DNA from: Bacillus marasmi
GTDB taxonomy: Bacteria > Bacillota > Bacilli > Bacillales > Cytobacillaceae
Reading direction: 5' to 3'
Length of the DNA stretch: 64,000 bases
NCBI RefSeq assembly: GCF_902168435.1
Contig: NZ_LR656175.1
Location: 27,076 to 91,075 of the forward strand
The notes under the pieces: generated by a model
What the model saw: the letters and a program-made list of their open reading frames with translations, nothing else
The model's database searches: none
Told to the model about the DNA's origin: nothing
Shown here: piece by piece, positions 18,583 through 27,696 of the stretch
Position numbering within the stretch: position 1 is the stretch's first letter
Layout: each line of letters begins with the position of its first letter
Program-made: the position numbers and the translations under genes

Positions 18583-19158
18583 ATGCCACAATTAGGTTTT
18601 TATATAAATCAAGCGATTTGCATCGGCTGTAAAGCCTGTACGGTGTCTTGTAAGGATAAAAATGATCTAAAGGTCGGAATGAATTTCCGCCGCGTCTATT
18701 CTTATGAGGAAGGCAATTATGACCAAACTGGTGCTGGGATTACGCCTCATATCGCAGCTTATACGTTTTCTATCGCCTGTAATCACTGCGATAATCCAGC
18801 CTGTGTGAAGAACTGCCCGACTGGCGCAATTGAAAAACGCGCTGAAGACGGTGTTGTCATCATTAAGCAAGATGTGTGTATCGGTTCGAAATATTGTATT
18901 TCCGCCTGTCCATATGGCGCACCTCAATTTAATGAAGAAATTAAAAAGGCAAATAAATGTAATCTTTGCATTGATTTGCTCGAGAAAGATGAAAATCCTG
19001 TTTGCGTCGCGTCCTGTCCAATGGGGGCAATTGAATTTGGCCCAATTGACGAACTTCGTAAGAAATACGGCAAGGTAGCGCAAATCAAAGGAATGCCAAG
19101 CGCGAAAACGACGAATCCAAATCTCGTCATTAACCCGCACCGTGATGCAAAGCTGTAG
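18583..19158 (+). CDS. DmsB-like four-cluster iron-sulfur subunit with Ser102 in place of a cluster cysteine
   Basis: Electron-transfer subunit of 191 residues for the upstream molybdoenzyme. The fold and order match DmsB: CIGCKACTVSC (13-23), CNHCDNPACVKNC (66-78), CIGSKYCISAC (99-109) and a fourth group CNLC...C...C, plus the DmsB signature FGPIDELRKKYG near 147. In the third group the second cysteine is serine (codon TCG, 18886-18888); this aligns with E. coli DmsB Cys102 and with the Trp of NarH, which holds a [3Fe-4S] cluster. AAAAGGAG lies upstream of the ATG. No membrane anchor gene follows. Confidence 0.92.
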   Translation: MPQLGFYINQAICIGCKACTVSCKDKNDLKVGMNFRRVYSYEEGNYDQTGAGITPHIAAYTFSIACNHCDNPACVKNCPTGAIEKRAEDGVVIIKQDVCIGSKYCISACPYGAPQFNEEIKKANKCNLCIDLLEKDENPVCVASCPMGAIEFGPIDELRKKYGKVAQIKGMPSAKTTNPNLVINPHRDAKL

Positions 19159-19226
19159 AAAAGCGGAGGCGGCTTGTGGTTATTGCGTAGGAATTTTGTA
19201 AAAATATGTAATAGGCAGGTGTGACC

Positions 19227-20162
19227 ATGTCGCTTATATTTAAATGGCTTGAGAGTCTATCAATAGATTTAACTATTACGGATCGTTGTTCTCGGCTGGT
19301 GAGTCCAAAATCCACCTGCACTACCTGTTTGGAGCATTGCGATGTCGAGGCTTTGACCTTGGTAAATGGTAAAATCGAAATTGATGTTAATAAATGCGAT
19401 TCATGTGGTGAGTGCATCACCTCGTGTCCCGTTAGTGCGGTGAAGGGAAATGTGCCGAGCCGCACTGTCAAAAACGGACTCCTTTACTATGAGCCACATT
19501 ACTGCCCAACCGTAAAAGAGTTATTGGTTTTTCGCAAATGCGGTGTGAAGGGGATTGCCGTTCCTGGTGGTACTTTAGATGATTCACAATGGGTCGATCA
19601 TATTGAAGAAGCGAATCAATGGTTGGTAAAACTCGGGCTCGAGCCTTTCTACTTCTGTCGTGCTGAGGAATTAGCACCTCCAGCCATGTCGCGACGGGAC
19701 TTATTTACGTCAGCTCGAAAAAAAGGCAAGGATGTTGCGAAGGAGATGGCTCCTGCTGAATGGCGTCAAAATCCTAATGCTTGGTCACTTCCTTTTCATT
19801 ATCGAGATGTTCAGTTTTTTGAGGTTCAATTAGATTTAGAAAAATGCACACTATGTCAGAGCTGTGTTAAGTTATGTAAGCAGGACGTATTTAATTTGAG
19901 CGTTGATGCTGCTGATGGTGGTGCTAGTTCGCTTTTCATTAATCATCAGAAGTGCACAAATTGTCAGCTTTGCATCGATGTGTGTAACGAGGATGCAGTG
20001 GTGGTGGCCGAGAAGGTTAGTGCCAAGACGGAAAGTGCTATTGAAGTGGAAGAACGTACTTGCACGCGCTGCAAAAAATCGTATTTGGCATTTAGCGTTA
20101 GTGAGGATGAGGGCAAATGCCCGGTGTGTTCACGAATTCCATCTGACTGGCTGATGCCTTGA
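19227..20162 (+). CDS. Polyferredoxin-like 4Fe-4S protein of the dms operon
   Basis: A 311-residue iron-sulfur protein of uncertain role. It carries an N-terminal ferredoxin pair (CTTCLEHC; CDSCGECITSCP) within the first 80 residues, an internal SRRDLFTSARKKG stretch near 155, a second pair (CTLCQSCVKLC; CTNCQLCIDVC) at about 210-255, and a C-terminal CTRCKKSY...CPVC zinc-ribbon or rubredoxin-like tail. No signal peptide or membrane segment is evident. The ATG at 19227 has AGGTG 5 nt upstream. It takes the place of DmsC and may link an electron donor to the reductase, or help assemble it. NapF-like maturation proteins are the nearest analogy. Confidence 0.75.
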   Translation: MSLIFKWLESLSIDLTITDRCSRLVSPKSTCTTCLEHCDVEALTLVNGKIEIDVNKCDSCGECITSCPVSAVKGNVPSRTVKNGLLYYEPHYCPTVKELLVFRKCGVKGIAVPGGTLDDSQWVDHIEEANQWLVKLGLEPFYFCRAEELAPPAMSRRDLFTSARKKGKDVAKEMAPAEWRQNPNAWSLPFHYRDVQFFEVQLDLEKCTLCQSCVKLCKQDVFNLSVDAADGGASSLFINHQKCTNCQLCIDVCNEDAVVVAEKVSAKTESAIEVEERTCTRCKKSYLAFSVSEDEGKCPVCSRIPSDWLMP

Positions 20163-20208
20163 TAGATTAGTTTAGTTCCATATTTTTGGTAATGTAATGA
20201 TAGAGTAT

Positions 20209-20240
20209 GCCCCCAATTCTTTGTGATTGGGGGCCTTTTT
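20209..20240 (+). terminator. dms operon terminator
   Basis: GCCCCCAAT-loop-ATTGGGGGC followed by a run of six T, 47 bp after the last gene of the operon. Confidence 0.92.
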
Positions 20241-20259
20241 TACTCTGAAAAATAGCAAA

Positions 20260-20697
20260 TTAATCTTCCATAACACGAACTTCAATTTGGTAGCGTGGGA
20301 GAGCTTCACTGAGGCGCGAATGAAGCTTTGCTCTAGCATCTCTCACCTCCGCTTCCGTTAGCTGGCCGTTTGTATACACATTTGCCCATAAGCCGTTCCC
20401 ATCGAACCAAACCTGACCAGGACGCAAATTACCCGATTGCTTTATGACCTCATTAGCCTTTTCAATTTCCTTAGCACGAGAATTTCGCATACCATCATTA
20501 TTGATTAAATTAGGGTTTTGATCGCTCATTGTCCTTCCCGGTGCGGCGCGCGGGCCTTGATTAGGGTCTGTTCTTGTATCGATTATTTGCACTTCCTCAT
20601 TTTGATCTCCAGCAGTGTTTACACGACGCTCATCATTCATTGCACATCCTGCTAAAAAGGCGCTCAAAAACAAGCTAAGTAAGATGAGTTTTTTCAT
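20260..20697 (-). CDS. YhcN/YlaJ-type sporulation lipoprotein
   Basis: A 145-residue lipoprotein: Lys-Lys start, hydrophobic segment and lipobox LAGC with Cys18 as the lipidated residue. The middle is Asn/Asp/Arg rich; the C-terminal 60 residues contain an alpha/beta domain ending YQIEVRVMED, which resembles the YhcN/YlaJ spore-membrane lipoproteins. The second ATG (20697) is chosen because AGGAGGT is 9 nt upstream; the first ATG abuts it. It is single, between tdk and the dms operon. Spore localisation is inferred from family resemblance. Confidence 0.7.
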   Translation of the reverse strand: MKKLILLSLFLSAFLAGCAMNDERRVNTAGDQNEEVQIIDTRTDPNQGPRAAPGRTMSDQNPNLINNDGMRNSRAKEIEKANEVIKQSGNLRPGQVWFDGNGLWANVYTNGQLTEAEVRDARAKLHSRLSEALPRYQIEVRVMED

Positions 20698-20816
20698 ATT
20701 ATACATACCTCCTGAAGATAGTATGTCCGTTTCAGCAGAATGGATTTGTAGGTAAAATTTGTATTTTTTCAGGATTTAATGAATACTAGGGACGTTTTGC
20801 GGTTGTGAGTGGAAAT

Positions 20817-20847
20817 AAAAAACCTGCCCAATGACAATGGACAGGTC
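20817..20847 (-). terminator. tdk terminator
   Basis: On the minus strand ACCTGtCCA pairs with TGGgCAGGT and is followed by TTTTTTATT. Confidence 0.85.
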
Positions 20848-20858
20848 GTATATAATCT

Positions 20859-21488
20859 TTATTTTTCAGAAACAACTGTATCTGCGTTGTTTACAAGTGC
20901 TTGTGGTTCGTTTTCTTTTGGAACTTCGTGATGGTGACGGCATCTTGGCTCGTAGGCTTCCGATGCACCGACTAAGATGACGGGATCGTGGTAAGAGGCC
21001 GGCTTACCATTGATTAGGCGCTGCGTGCGGCTTGCAGGCGAACCGCATACGGCACAGACTGCCTGTAGCTTTGTTACCTGCTCGGCAATGGCCATTAGGG
21101 CTGGCATTTTTCCGAAGGGTTCACCGCGAAAGTCCTGGTCGAGACCAGCTGTAATGACGCGATAACCGCTATCGGCAAGCTGTTGGATGACCGCGACAAT
21201 ATCTTGATCGAAAAATTGTACTTCGTCTATCGCAACCACATCGACATCCTCGTCAACGTATTGGAAAATTTCACTCGAATTTGCAATCGGCAAGGCAACA
21301 AAGGAAGAGCCATCGTGTGATACAACTGCTTCTTTGCTGTAGCGATTATCGATTTTTGGCTTGAATACTACGACTTTTTGTTTGGCAAATTGGGTTCTTT
21401 TCACACGGCGAATCAGTTCTTCAGATTTACCTGAAAACATGCTTCCACAAATGACTTCAACCCAGCCGCTTTGCTTCATTACGTACAT
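20859..21488 (-). CDS. tdk: Thymidine kinase
   Basis: Phosphorylates thymidine with ATP in the pyrimidine salvage pathway. A type II thymidine kinase of 209 residues, about 14 longer than B. subtilis Tdk because of an extended C-terminal tail (after HHHEVP). P-loop [11 protein letters not shown] is near residue 15, the Asp/Glu motif AIDEVQFFD near 88, and zinc ligands are CAVCGSP and C-x-H-H near 145-183. GGAGAGG lies upstream of the ATG. It is followed upstream by rpmE, as in B. subtilis, but separated by a large repeat array. Confidence 0.97.
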   Translation of the reverse strand: MYVMKQSGWVEVICGSMFSGKSEELIRRVKRTQFAKQKVVVFKPKIDNRYSKEAVVSHDGSSFVALPIANSSEIFQYVDEDVDVVAIDEVQFFDQDIVAVIQQLADSGYRVITAGLDQDFRGEPFGKMPALMAIAEQVTKLQAVCAVCGSPASRTQRLINGKPASYHDPVILVGASEAYEPRCRHHHEVPKENEPQALVNNADTVVSEK

Positions 21489-21544
21489 GAACGGCCTCTC
21501 CTTCCACGCCCATTAATATATCGGTTAAAAAATATGATTTTTTG

Positions 21545-22625
21545 CTGTATTGTATGAACTTATGAGACTTACTTGAGTTCATTTCACATCATTTTTTGCT
21601 GTGTTTTGGACTCATGAGACCTTCATGAGTTCATTTCACATCGTTTTTTGCTGCGTTTTGAACTCATGGGACCCTCATGAGTTCATTTCACATGGTTTTT
21701 TTTTTGTGTTTTGAACTCATGGGACCTTCATGAGTTCATTTCACATCGTTTTTTGCTGCGTTTTGAACTCATGGGACCCTCATGAGTTCATTTCAAGTCG
21801 TTTTCTAATGTGTTTTGAACTCATGGGACCCTCATGAGTTCATTTCACATCGTTTTCTAATGTGTTTTGAACTCATGGGACCCTCATGAGTTCATTTCAC
21901 ATCATTTTTTGCTGTGTTTTGAACTCATGAGACCTTCATGAGTTCATTTCTCATCGTTTTTTAATGTGTTTTGAACTCATGAGACCTTCTTGAGTTCATT
22001 TCACATCGTTTTTTACTGTGTTTTGAATTCATGAGACCTTCTTGAGTTCATTTCATATCGTTTTTGGCTGTGTTTTGAACTCATGAGACCTTCATGAGTT
22101 CATTGCACATGGTTTTTGGCTGTGTTTTGAACTCATGAGACCTTCATGAGTTCATTTCTCATCGTTTTTTAATGTGTTTTGAACTCATGAGACCTTCATG
22201 AGTTCATTTCACATCGTTTTTTACTGTGTTTTGAACTCATGAGACCTCCATGAGTTCATTGCACATGGCTTTTTGCTGCGTTTTGAACTCATGAGACCTT
22301 CATGAGTTCATTTCACATCGTTTTTTGCTGCGTTTTGAACTCTTGAGACCTTCATGAGTTCATTTCACATCGTTTTTGGCTGTGTTTTGAACTCATGGGA
22401 TCCTCATGAGTTCATTTCACATCGTTTTTTAATGTGTTTTGAACTCATGAGACCTTCATGAGTTCATTTCACATCGTTTTTTGCTGCGTTTTGAACTCAT
22501 GAGACCCTCATGAGTTCATTTCACATCGTTTTTTAATGTGTTCTGAACTTATGGGACCTTCATGAGTTCATTTCACATCGTTTTTTGCTGTGTTTTGAAC
22601 TCATCAGAACTTTATGAGTAATTTT
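21545..22625. repeat. 52-bp tandem array, family B (GAACTCATGAgaccTCATGAGTTC), about 20 units
   Basis: The CATGAGTTCA core recurs from 21572 to 22561 with steps of 52 bp (one 53-bp step near 21676-21729), about 20 units and 1.1 kb. Each unit has an inverted repeat GAACTCATGA/TCATGAGTTC around a 5-6-nt loop, then TTTCACATCG and a T-rich spacer that varies between units. It fills the tdk-rpmE gap. A second array with the same hairpin lies at 54525-54760. Confidence 0.95.
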
Positions 22626-22699
22626 AATTTTTTATGGCGATAGAGAGCTTAACAATAACAAGAAAACAAATCTAATTATTGCAAAAATGCCTTTTTAAA

Positions 22700-22743
22700 A
22701 AACAAAAAACAGGCAAGGGGTATGATACACTTTGCCTGCTTTT
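22700..22743 (-). terminator. rpmE terminator
   Basis: On the minus strand GCAGGCAAAG pairs with CTTGCCTGt around a loop and ends in TTTTTTGTTTTTT. Confidence 0.85.
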
Positions 22744-22767
22744 ATGCATTTTGAGTATTTCTGGATA

Positions 22768-22968
22768 TTACTTAATGCCGTATTTTTTGTTGAAACGGTC
22801 AACACGTCCGCCAGCTTCAGCGAATTTTTGACGACCTGTATAGAATGGGTGGCATTCAGAACAAGTTTCAACTTTAAGCTCAGGCTTAACTGAACCAGTT
22901 TCGAACTCGTTACCACAAGCACATTTCACCATTACTTTTTTGTAGTTTGGATGAATTCCTGCTTTCAT
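22768..22968 (-). CDS. rpmE: 50S ribosomal protein L31, zinc-binding (C+) type
   Basis: Ribosomal large-subunit protein of 66 residues, starting [11 protein letters not shown] and ending [10 protein letters not shown] like its B. subtilis counterpart. The two pairs of cysteines (CACGNEF and CSECHPF) mark the zinc-containing form, as opposed to the zinc-free paralogue YtiA. The start at 22968 rather than 22977 fits the AAGGAG spacing and family length. It is transcribed from its own promoter between rho and tdk. Confidence 0.97.
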   Translation of the reverse strand: MKAGIHPNYKKVMVKCACGNEFETGSVKPELKVETCSECHPFYTGRQKFAEAGGRVDRFNKKYGIK

Positions 22969-23167
22969 TCTTTTCATCTCCTTCCGCCCTGAATCTTTCG
23001 AAACAGAGTTATCTATTACAGGTTAGATCGAGGCCTAACTCCGTAAACTTCTAAAACACACTGAAATTATTATAACAAGGTGACCTGTGATTTGCAACAA
23101 AGGAATTATGGCAAAAACAACAGAATCATCCGTTGTAAACAATTACCAACTTTATCGCAGTAAAGCA

Positions 23168-23223
23168 GTGGGGGACAGTCCCCCAGCACTTCACCGCAGC
23201 ACAGCAGCGGGGGACTGTCCCCC
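23168..23223. repeat. Double-palindrome element (GGGGGACAGTCCCCC), copy 1
   Basis: Two copies of the palindrome GGGGGACtGTCCCCC in inverted arrangement flank a ~26-nt core reading AGCACTTCACCGCAGCAC. It sits immediately after the rho stop codon. A second copy is at 51277-51329. Confidence 0.85.
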
Positions 23224-23229
23224 TAATGA

Positions 23230-24495
23230 TTAGCCGCGTTTTGCTTTCATTTCTTCGCCGAGCATGGCGAAGAATTCTTCGTTTGTTTTTGTTTGGCGAA
23301 GCTTTTTCAGGAATTTCTCAGCAAAGTCTGGTGAATCTGTCATCGATTTGCGAATCGCCCATAGTTTATCAAGCTGATCCTTCGGAAGCAACAACTCTTC
23401 CTTCCGCGTACCAGAACGACGAATATCGAGTGCAGGGAAAATTCTGCGTTCTGCTAAGCTACGATCAAGATGTAATTCCATATTTCCTGTTCCTTTAAAT
23501 TCTTCGTAAATGACATCGTCCATACGGGAGCCAGTGTCAACGAGTGCAGTTGCCAATATCGTTAAGCTACCGCCCTCTTCAATGTTACGAGCTGCCCCGA
23601 AGAAACGCTTCGGACGATGGAATGCTGCTGGGTCAATCCCCCCTGAAAGTGTACGACCACTTGGCGGAATAACCAGGTTGTATGCCCGCGCTAAACGAGT
23701 AATACTATCCATCAAAATGACAACATCGCGCTTATGCTCAACAAGGCGCATCGCCCGTTCAAGCACGAGCTCGGCCACTTTAATATGATTTTCTGGAACC
23801 TCATCAAAGGTTGAGCTGACTACATCACCAGCAACAGAACGCTCGATGTCAGTCACCTCTTCTGGTCGTTCATCAATTAAGAGCACGATCAGCTCAGCAT
23901 CAGGATGATTAGTGGTTACGCTATTTGCAATTTCTTTAAGAAGCATGGTTTTACCGGCTTTAGGCGGAGCTACGATTAAGCCACGCTGTCCAAAGCCTAC
24001 CGGTGCAAGAATATCCATTATTCTTGTTGAGAGATGTCTTGGAGTAGTTTCAAGCTTCATTAAACGGTCTGGATATAATGGCGTTAAAGCTGGGAAATGG
24101 ACCCGTTCTTTAGCTGTTTCAGGGTCATCGCCATTTACGGCTTCCACGTGGAGTAAACCAAAGTATCTTTCGTTTTCCTTCGGAGGTCGAACCTTTCCGG
24201 AAACTTTATCACCGTTTCTTAAATCAAAACGACGAATTTGCGAGGCAGAAATATAAATATCCTCAGAGCTTGGCGAATAATTGATTGGTCGCAGGAAGCC
24301 AAAGCCCTCTGACTGAATAATTTCAAGAACGCCTTCCATGAAGAAATAGCCTTGTTGTTCAGCTCGTGCTTTTAAAATGGCAAAAATAAGTTCTTTTTTC
24401 GTTAATTTACTGTAATATGAGACCTTCAAACTGCGAGCATGCTCGTACAGTTCCTTAAGCTTCATATTCTCTAAACTGGCAATAGTCAGTTCCAT
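23230..24495 (-). CDS. rho: Transcription termination factor Rho
   Basis: Hexameric RNA helicase that ends transcription of untranslated RNA. From the ATG at 24495 it has 421 residues; B. subtilis Rho has 427. Visible parts: N-terminal SAP-like helices with [11 protein letters not shown], cold-shock-like RNA-binding domain with EGFGFLRP near 62, Walker [10 protein letters not shown] near 178, Walker [12 protein letters not shown] near 260 and the Q/R-loop segment. An open frame continues to 24684, but those 63 residues lack Rho similarity. The ribosome site before 24495 is weak (GTGGTG), and a tiny frame ATGAAACTGTAA sits just upstream. Confidence 0.96.
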   Translation of the reverse strand: MELTIASLENMKLKELYEHARSLKVSYYSKLTKKELIFAILKARAEQQGYFFMEGVLEIIQSEGFGFLRPINYSPSSEDIYISASQIRRFDLRNGDKVSGKVRPPKENERYFGLLHVEAVNGDDPETAKERVHFPALTPLYPDRLMKLETTPRHLSTRIMDILAPVGFGQRGLIVAPPKAGKTMLLKEIANSVTTNHPDAELIVLLIDERPEEVTDIERSVAGDVVSSTFDEVPENHIKVAELVLERAMRLVEHKRDVVILMDSITRLARAYNLVIPPSGRTLSGGIDPAAFHRPKRFFGAARNIEEGGSLTILATALVDTGSRMDDVIYEEFKGTGNMELHLDRSLAERRIFPALDIRRSGTRKEELLLPKDQLDKLWAIRKSMTDSPDFAEKFLKKLRQTKTNEEFFAMLGEEMKAKRG

Positions 24496-24749
24496 GATTA
24501 CACCACACTTTACAGTTTCATATGTTCCCCCATATGTATGAATGGTAAAAAATGTTAATTTTTCAAATGATATGGATGGAAGTGTTTTGATATATTTTCG
24601 AAGGATCTTGAAGTATAGGAAGAGTAAATAATTGATTTGCAGATAGCTAAAATAAAAGGAAAAAACAATTAATATTTTACCCATATTTGTAAATAATAAT
24701 CAACAACATTTTTTTGAAAGGAGCTTAATGGCAGGATAAAAATGCGGTT

Positions 24750-24872
24750 AATAAGAAAGAAGGCTGGCTCAAACCTAATAAGCATTGCCGAAACTATACT
24801 ATATCTAGTGTTCCCTGTCAGATAACTACCAAATATTGATATAAACAAGCTATTCTTGGGTTCGAGCCAGCC
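24750..24872 (-). terminator. Long-range hairpin after glpX, probable terminator
   Basis: GGCTGGCTCaAACC (24762-24775) pairs with GGTTCGAGCCAGCC (24859-24872), one mismatch, around an 83-nt loop; a T-rich tract follows on the minus strand. It lies 30 bp after glpX. Nothing else is evident in 24496-24901. Confidence 0.6.
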
Positions 24873-24901
24873 GATTATTCAATTTGAAAAATAATACTAA
24901 A

Positions 24902-25861
24902 TTAAAGTACTAAATTTGGTTTTCTAGTTAAATAATGGCGTCCGTCAATAAAACGAACAGTACCAGTTTTTGCACGCATTACAACTGATTGCGTAGTACC
25001 ATGAGAGCCTTTAAATTGGACTCCTTTTAGTAGCTCACCGTCAGTTACACCAGTCGCTGCAAAAATACAGTCATCGCCTTTCACAAGGTCTTCCATTTTG
25101 AGGACTTTGTTTACTTCGATTCCCATTTTGTGGCAACGTTCGATTTCCTCATCGTTAGAAGGAATTAACTTACCTTGTAGCTCGCCGCCTAGGCATTTTA
25201 GAGCAACAGCAGCGATTACGCCTTCTGGTGCGCCACCAATTCCGAATAAAATATCAACGCCAGTATTTTCGAAAGCAGTGTTGATTGCTGCCGCAACGTC
25301 TCCGTCATTGATCAATTTAATTCTAGCGCCTGCTGCACGAATTTCATCTATGATATGTTGATGACGTTCACGATTAAGCACAGTCGCTACTACATCGCAA
25401 ACATCTTTGTTTTTAGCTTTGGCTACAGCTTTAAGGTTTTCTGTAACGGATGCATTGATATCAACTTTACCAACCGCTTCAGGTCCAACTGCAATTTTAT
25501 CCATATACATATCTGGAGCATGAAGTAGGTTGCCTTCATCTGCAATGGCGATAACAGCCAGTGCATTCCAGCTGCCTGCAGCAACGATATTGGTTCCTTC
25601 TAATGGATCAACAGCTACGTCTACACCAGGTCCATGACCTGTGCCCAGCTTTTCCCCAATATATAGCATTGGTGCTTCATCCATTTCACCTTCACCAATT
25701 ACTACCGTTCCTTGCATCGGAATGGAGTTAAACTCATTTCTCATTGCAGTAGTTGCAGCATCATCTGCTTCTTCTTTTTTTCCGCGACCCATCCACCTAG
25801 CTGAAGCAAGTGCAGCTGCTTCTGTTACACGGACTAACTCCATTGTTAAACTTCTCTCCAT
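24902..25861 (-). CDS. glpX: Class II fructose-1,6-bisphosphatase
   Basis: Hydrolyses fructose-1,6-bisphosphate in gluconeogenesis; GlpX type. About 319 residues from the ATG at 25861. Metal/substrate motifs: [10 protein letters not shown] near residue 55, VDPLEGT near 82, GGAPEGV near 184 and the Asp/Glu-rich EEIERC. A TTG-started frame to 25879 is possible, but GGAGGCGGG lies just upstream of 25861. It lies between murA2 and rho as in B. subtilis and shares carbon-metabolism context with fbaA. Confidence 0.95.
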   Translation of the reverse strand: MERSLTMELVRVTEAAALASARWMGRGKKEEADDAATTAMRNEFNSIPMQGTVVIGEGEMDEAPMLYIGEKLGTGHGPGVDVAVDPLEGTNIVAAGSWNALAVIAIADEGNLLHAPDMYMDKIAVGPEAVGKVDINASVTENLKAVAKAKNKDVCDVVATVLNRERHQHIIDEIRAAGARIKLINDGDVAAAINTAFENTGVDILFGIGGAPEGVIAAVALKCLGGELQGKLIPSNDEEIERCHKMGIEVNKVLKMEDLVKGDDCIFAATGVTDGELLKGVQFKGSHGTTQSVVMRAKTGTVRFIDGRHYLTRKPNLVL

Positions 25862-25971
25862 CGGTTTCCCGCCTCCCAATTGCTTTGGTGTTCTCTCTAA
25901 GAAGTCTATCTCTTTGTAAAATCACTATTATTTTAAGTCTACGACTTAGAATCACTTTTGTACATATAACA

Positions 25972-27258
25972 TTATGTGTTTTTTAGTTGTTCTTTTTCTT
26001 CTTTTGTCATTTCTTCACGCCATACGGTTGCGCCCAGTCCTTGTAATTTTTCAACAATATGACTGTAGCCGCGGTCAATGTGCTCAAGTCCAGTTACCTC
26101 GGTAATTCCCTCGGCCATTAATCCAGCAATCACTAGCGCCGCTCCAGCACGAAGATCACTTGCTTTCACTTTTGCTCCATTAAGCTGGACTGCACCGTTA
26201 ATAATCGCAGATCTGCCTTCGACTTTAATGTTGGCATTCATGCGACGGAGTTCATCAATATGTTTGAATCGAGCACCATAAATAGTATCAGTTACAACTG
26301 CAGAGCCTTCTGCTCTAGTTAACAGCGAGGTAAATGGCTGCTGCAAATCGGTTGGAAAACCTGGATAAACTAAGGTTTTAATATCAACAGCTTTTAATTT
26401 TTCAGCCGGGTTGATAAATACTTGTTCATCGCTTTCTTCGATTTTTACACCCATTTCTCTAAGCTTTGCAATTAATGATTCTAGATGCTCCGGTATCACA
26501 TTATCAATTAATAGGCCTTGTCCTACTGCCGCACCTAAAATCATATAAGTACCGGCTTCAATTCGGTCAGGAATAATCGTGTGACGGCAGCCATGTAAGT
26601 GGTCAACACCATCAATCCGAATCACATCAGTTCCAGCACCTTTAATGTTCGCTCCCATGCTAGTTAATAGAGTAGCTACATCGATGATTTCTGGTTCTTT
26701 TGCAGCATTTTCAATAATTGTACGGCCTTTTGCACGCACTGCGGCAAGCATGATATTAATTGTTGCTCCAACACTGACTACATCAAGATAAATCCGAGCG
26801 CCACGCAGTTCGTCAGCACGCAAATAAATAGCCCCTTGCTCATTGGTTATTTTTGCACCTAGAGCTTCAAAGCCTTTAATATGCTGATCGATTGGACGCG
26901 GCCCAAGATGACATCCTCCAGGCAATCCAATTACTGCTTTTTTGAATCGACCAAGTAACGCTCCCATTAAATAATAAGAGGCTCTCAGCTTTTTCACTTT
27001 CCCATTTGGCAAGGGCATGGAAATCATTGAGGTCGGGTCTACGGTCATTTCATTGTTCGAAATATCAACTGTGCCGCCAATTTCTTCTAAAAGCCCTTTT
27101 AAGATTTGAACATCTGAAATATCTGGTAATCCTTCAATTGTAACAGGAGATTCTGCCAAAATTGTTGCTGGAATCAAGGCAACCGCACTGTTTTTGGCAC
27201 CACTAATTCGAACGGTTCCTTTCAAAGGATATCCGCCTGCAATCTTAAGCTTTTCCAT
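25972..27258 (-). CDS. murA2: UDP-N-acetylglucosamine 1-carboxyvinyltransferase, second paralogue
   Basis: Transfers enolpyruvate from PEP to UDP-GlcNAc, the first committed step of peptidoglycan synthesis and the fosfomycin target. From the ATG at 27258 (AGGGAGC upstream) it has 428 residues; the frame extends to 27396 without similarity. The catalytic, fosfomycin-reactive Cys is in [12 protein letters not shown] near residue 117, and [13 protein letters not shown] near 22 is the N-terminal signature. Its position beside glpX and fbaA identifies it as the MurAB/MurZ paralogue. The gene tal, which lies between murAB and fbaA in B. subtilis, is missing; 27259-27642 shows no gene. Confidence 0.95.
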   Translation of the reverse strand: MEKLKIAGGYPLKGTVRISGAKNSAVALIPATILAESPVTIEGLPDISDVQILKGLLEEIGGTVDISNNEMTVDPTSMISMPLPNGKVKKLRASYYLMGALLGRFKKAVIGLPGGCHLGPRPIDQHIKGFEALGAKITNEQGAIYLRADELRGARIYLDVVSVGATINIMLAAVRAKGRTIIENAAKEPEIIDVATLLTSMGANIKGAGTDVIRIDGVDHLHGCRHTIIPDRIEAGTYMILGAAVGQGLLIDNVIPEHLESLIAKLREMGVKIEESDEQVFINPAEKLKAVDIKTLVYPGFPTDLQQPFTSLLTRAEGSAVVTDTIYGARFKHIDELRRMNANIKVEGRSAIINGAVQLNGAKVKASDLRAGAALVIAGLMAEGITEVTGLEHIDRGYSHIVEKLQGLGATVWREEMTKEEKEQLKNT

Positions 27259-27642
27259 TATTAGCTCCCTTCTAAGCCTAAAGTGAAGAATGATCGATTC
27301 AAAAAAACCCTGGTAAAGGTATGATTCACAGCTCAACACCTTTAAGGCTTGTCTTATTTTAGAGACTAGTACAAGGCACCCAAAACTCACGGTCAAAAGT
27401 CAAGCATAAGCGCCTTGCCTATTCTAACCTATATAATAATATAAAGCTTTTCTCATTCTCTATTATACAGGTATCATTTTCCATTGCAAAAGGCATAGTG
27501 TTTTTTTACTAGCATTCTGTACAAATTATTCATATGTTTATACAGAAAAATAGGAAAGATGTCCTAAATTCATAAATTTACTGTATAGCTGTAAAGGGTA
27601 AGTAATGCTTGCTTTGCATTAAAAATCAGAAGATAAATAATA

Positions 27643-27678
27643 CAGTGAAACCGCACTCTTTTAGGAGGGCGGTTTCAC
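27643..27678 (-). terminator. fbaA terminator
   Basis: GTGAAACCGC pairs with GCGGTTTCAC 14 nt away, 19 bp after the fbaA stop; the following tract is only moderately T-rich. Confidence 0.75.
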
Positions 27679-27696
27679 AGGATCTATGCAACAAAG

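Noticed and set aside
21545-22625. CRISPR array
   Set aside because: The whole 52-bp unit is repeated; there are no unique spacers between constant repeats, and no cas genes are nearby. The same applies to the other arrays.
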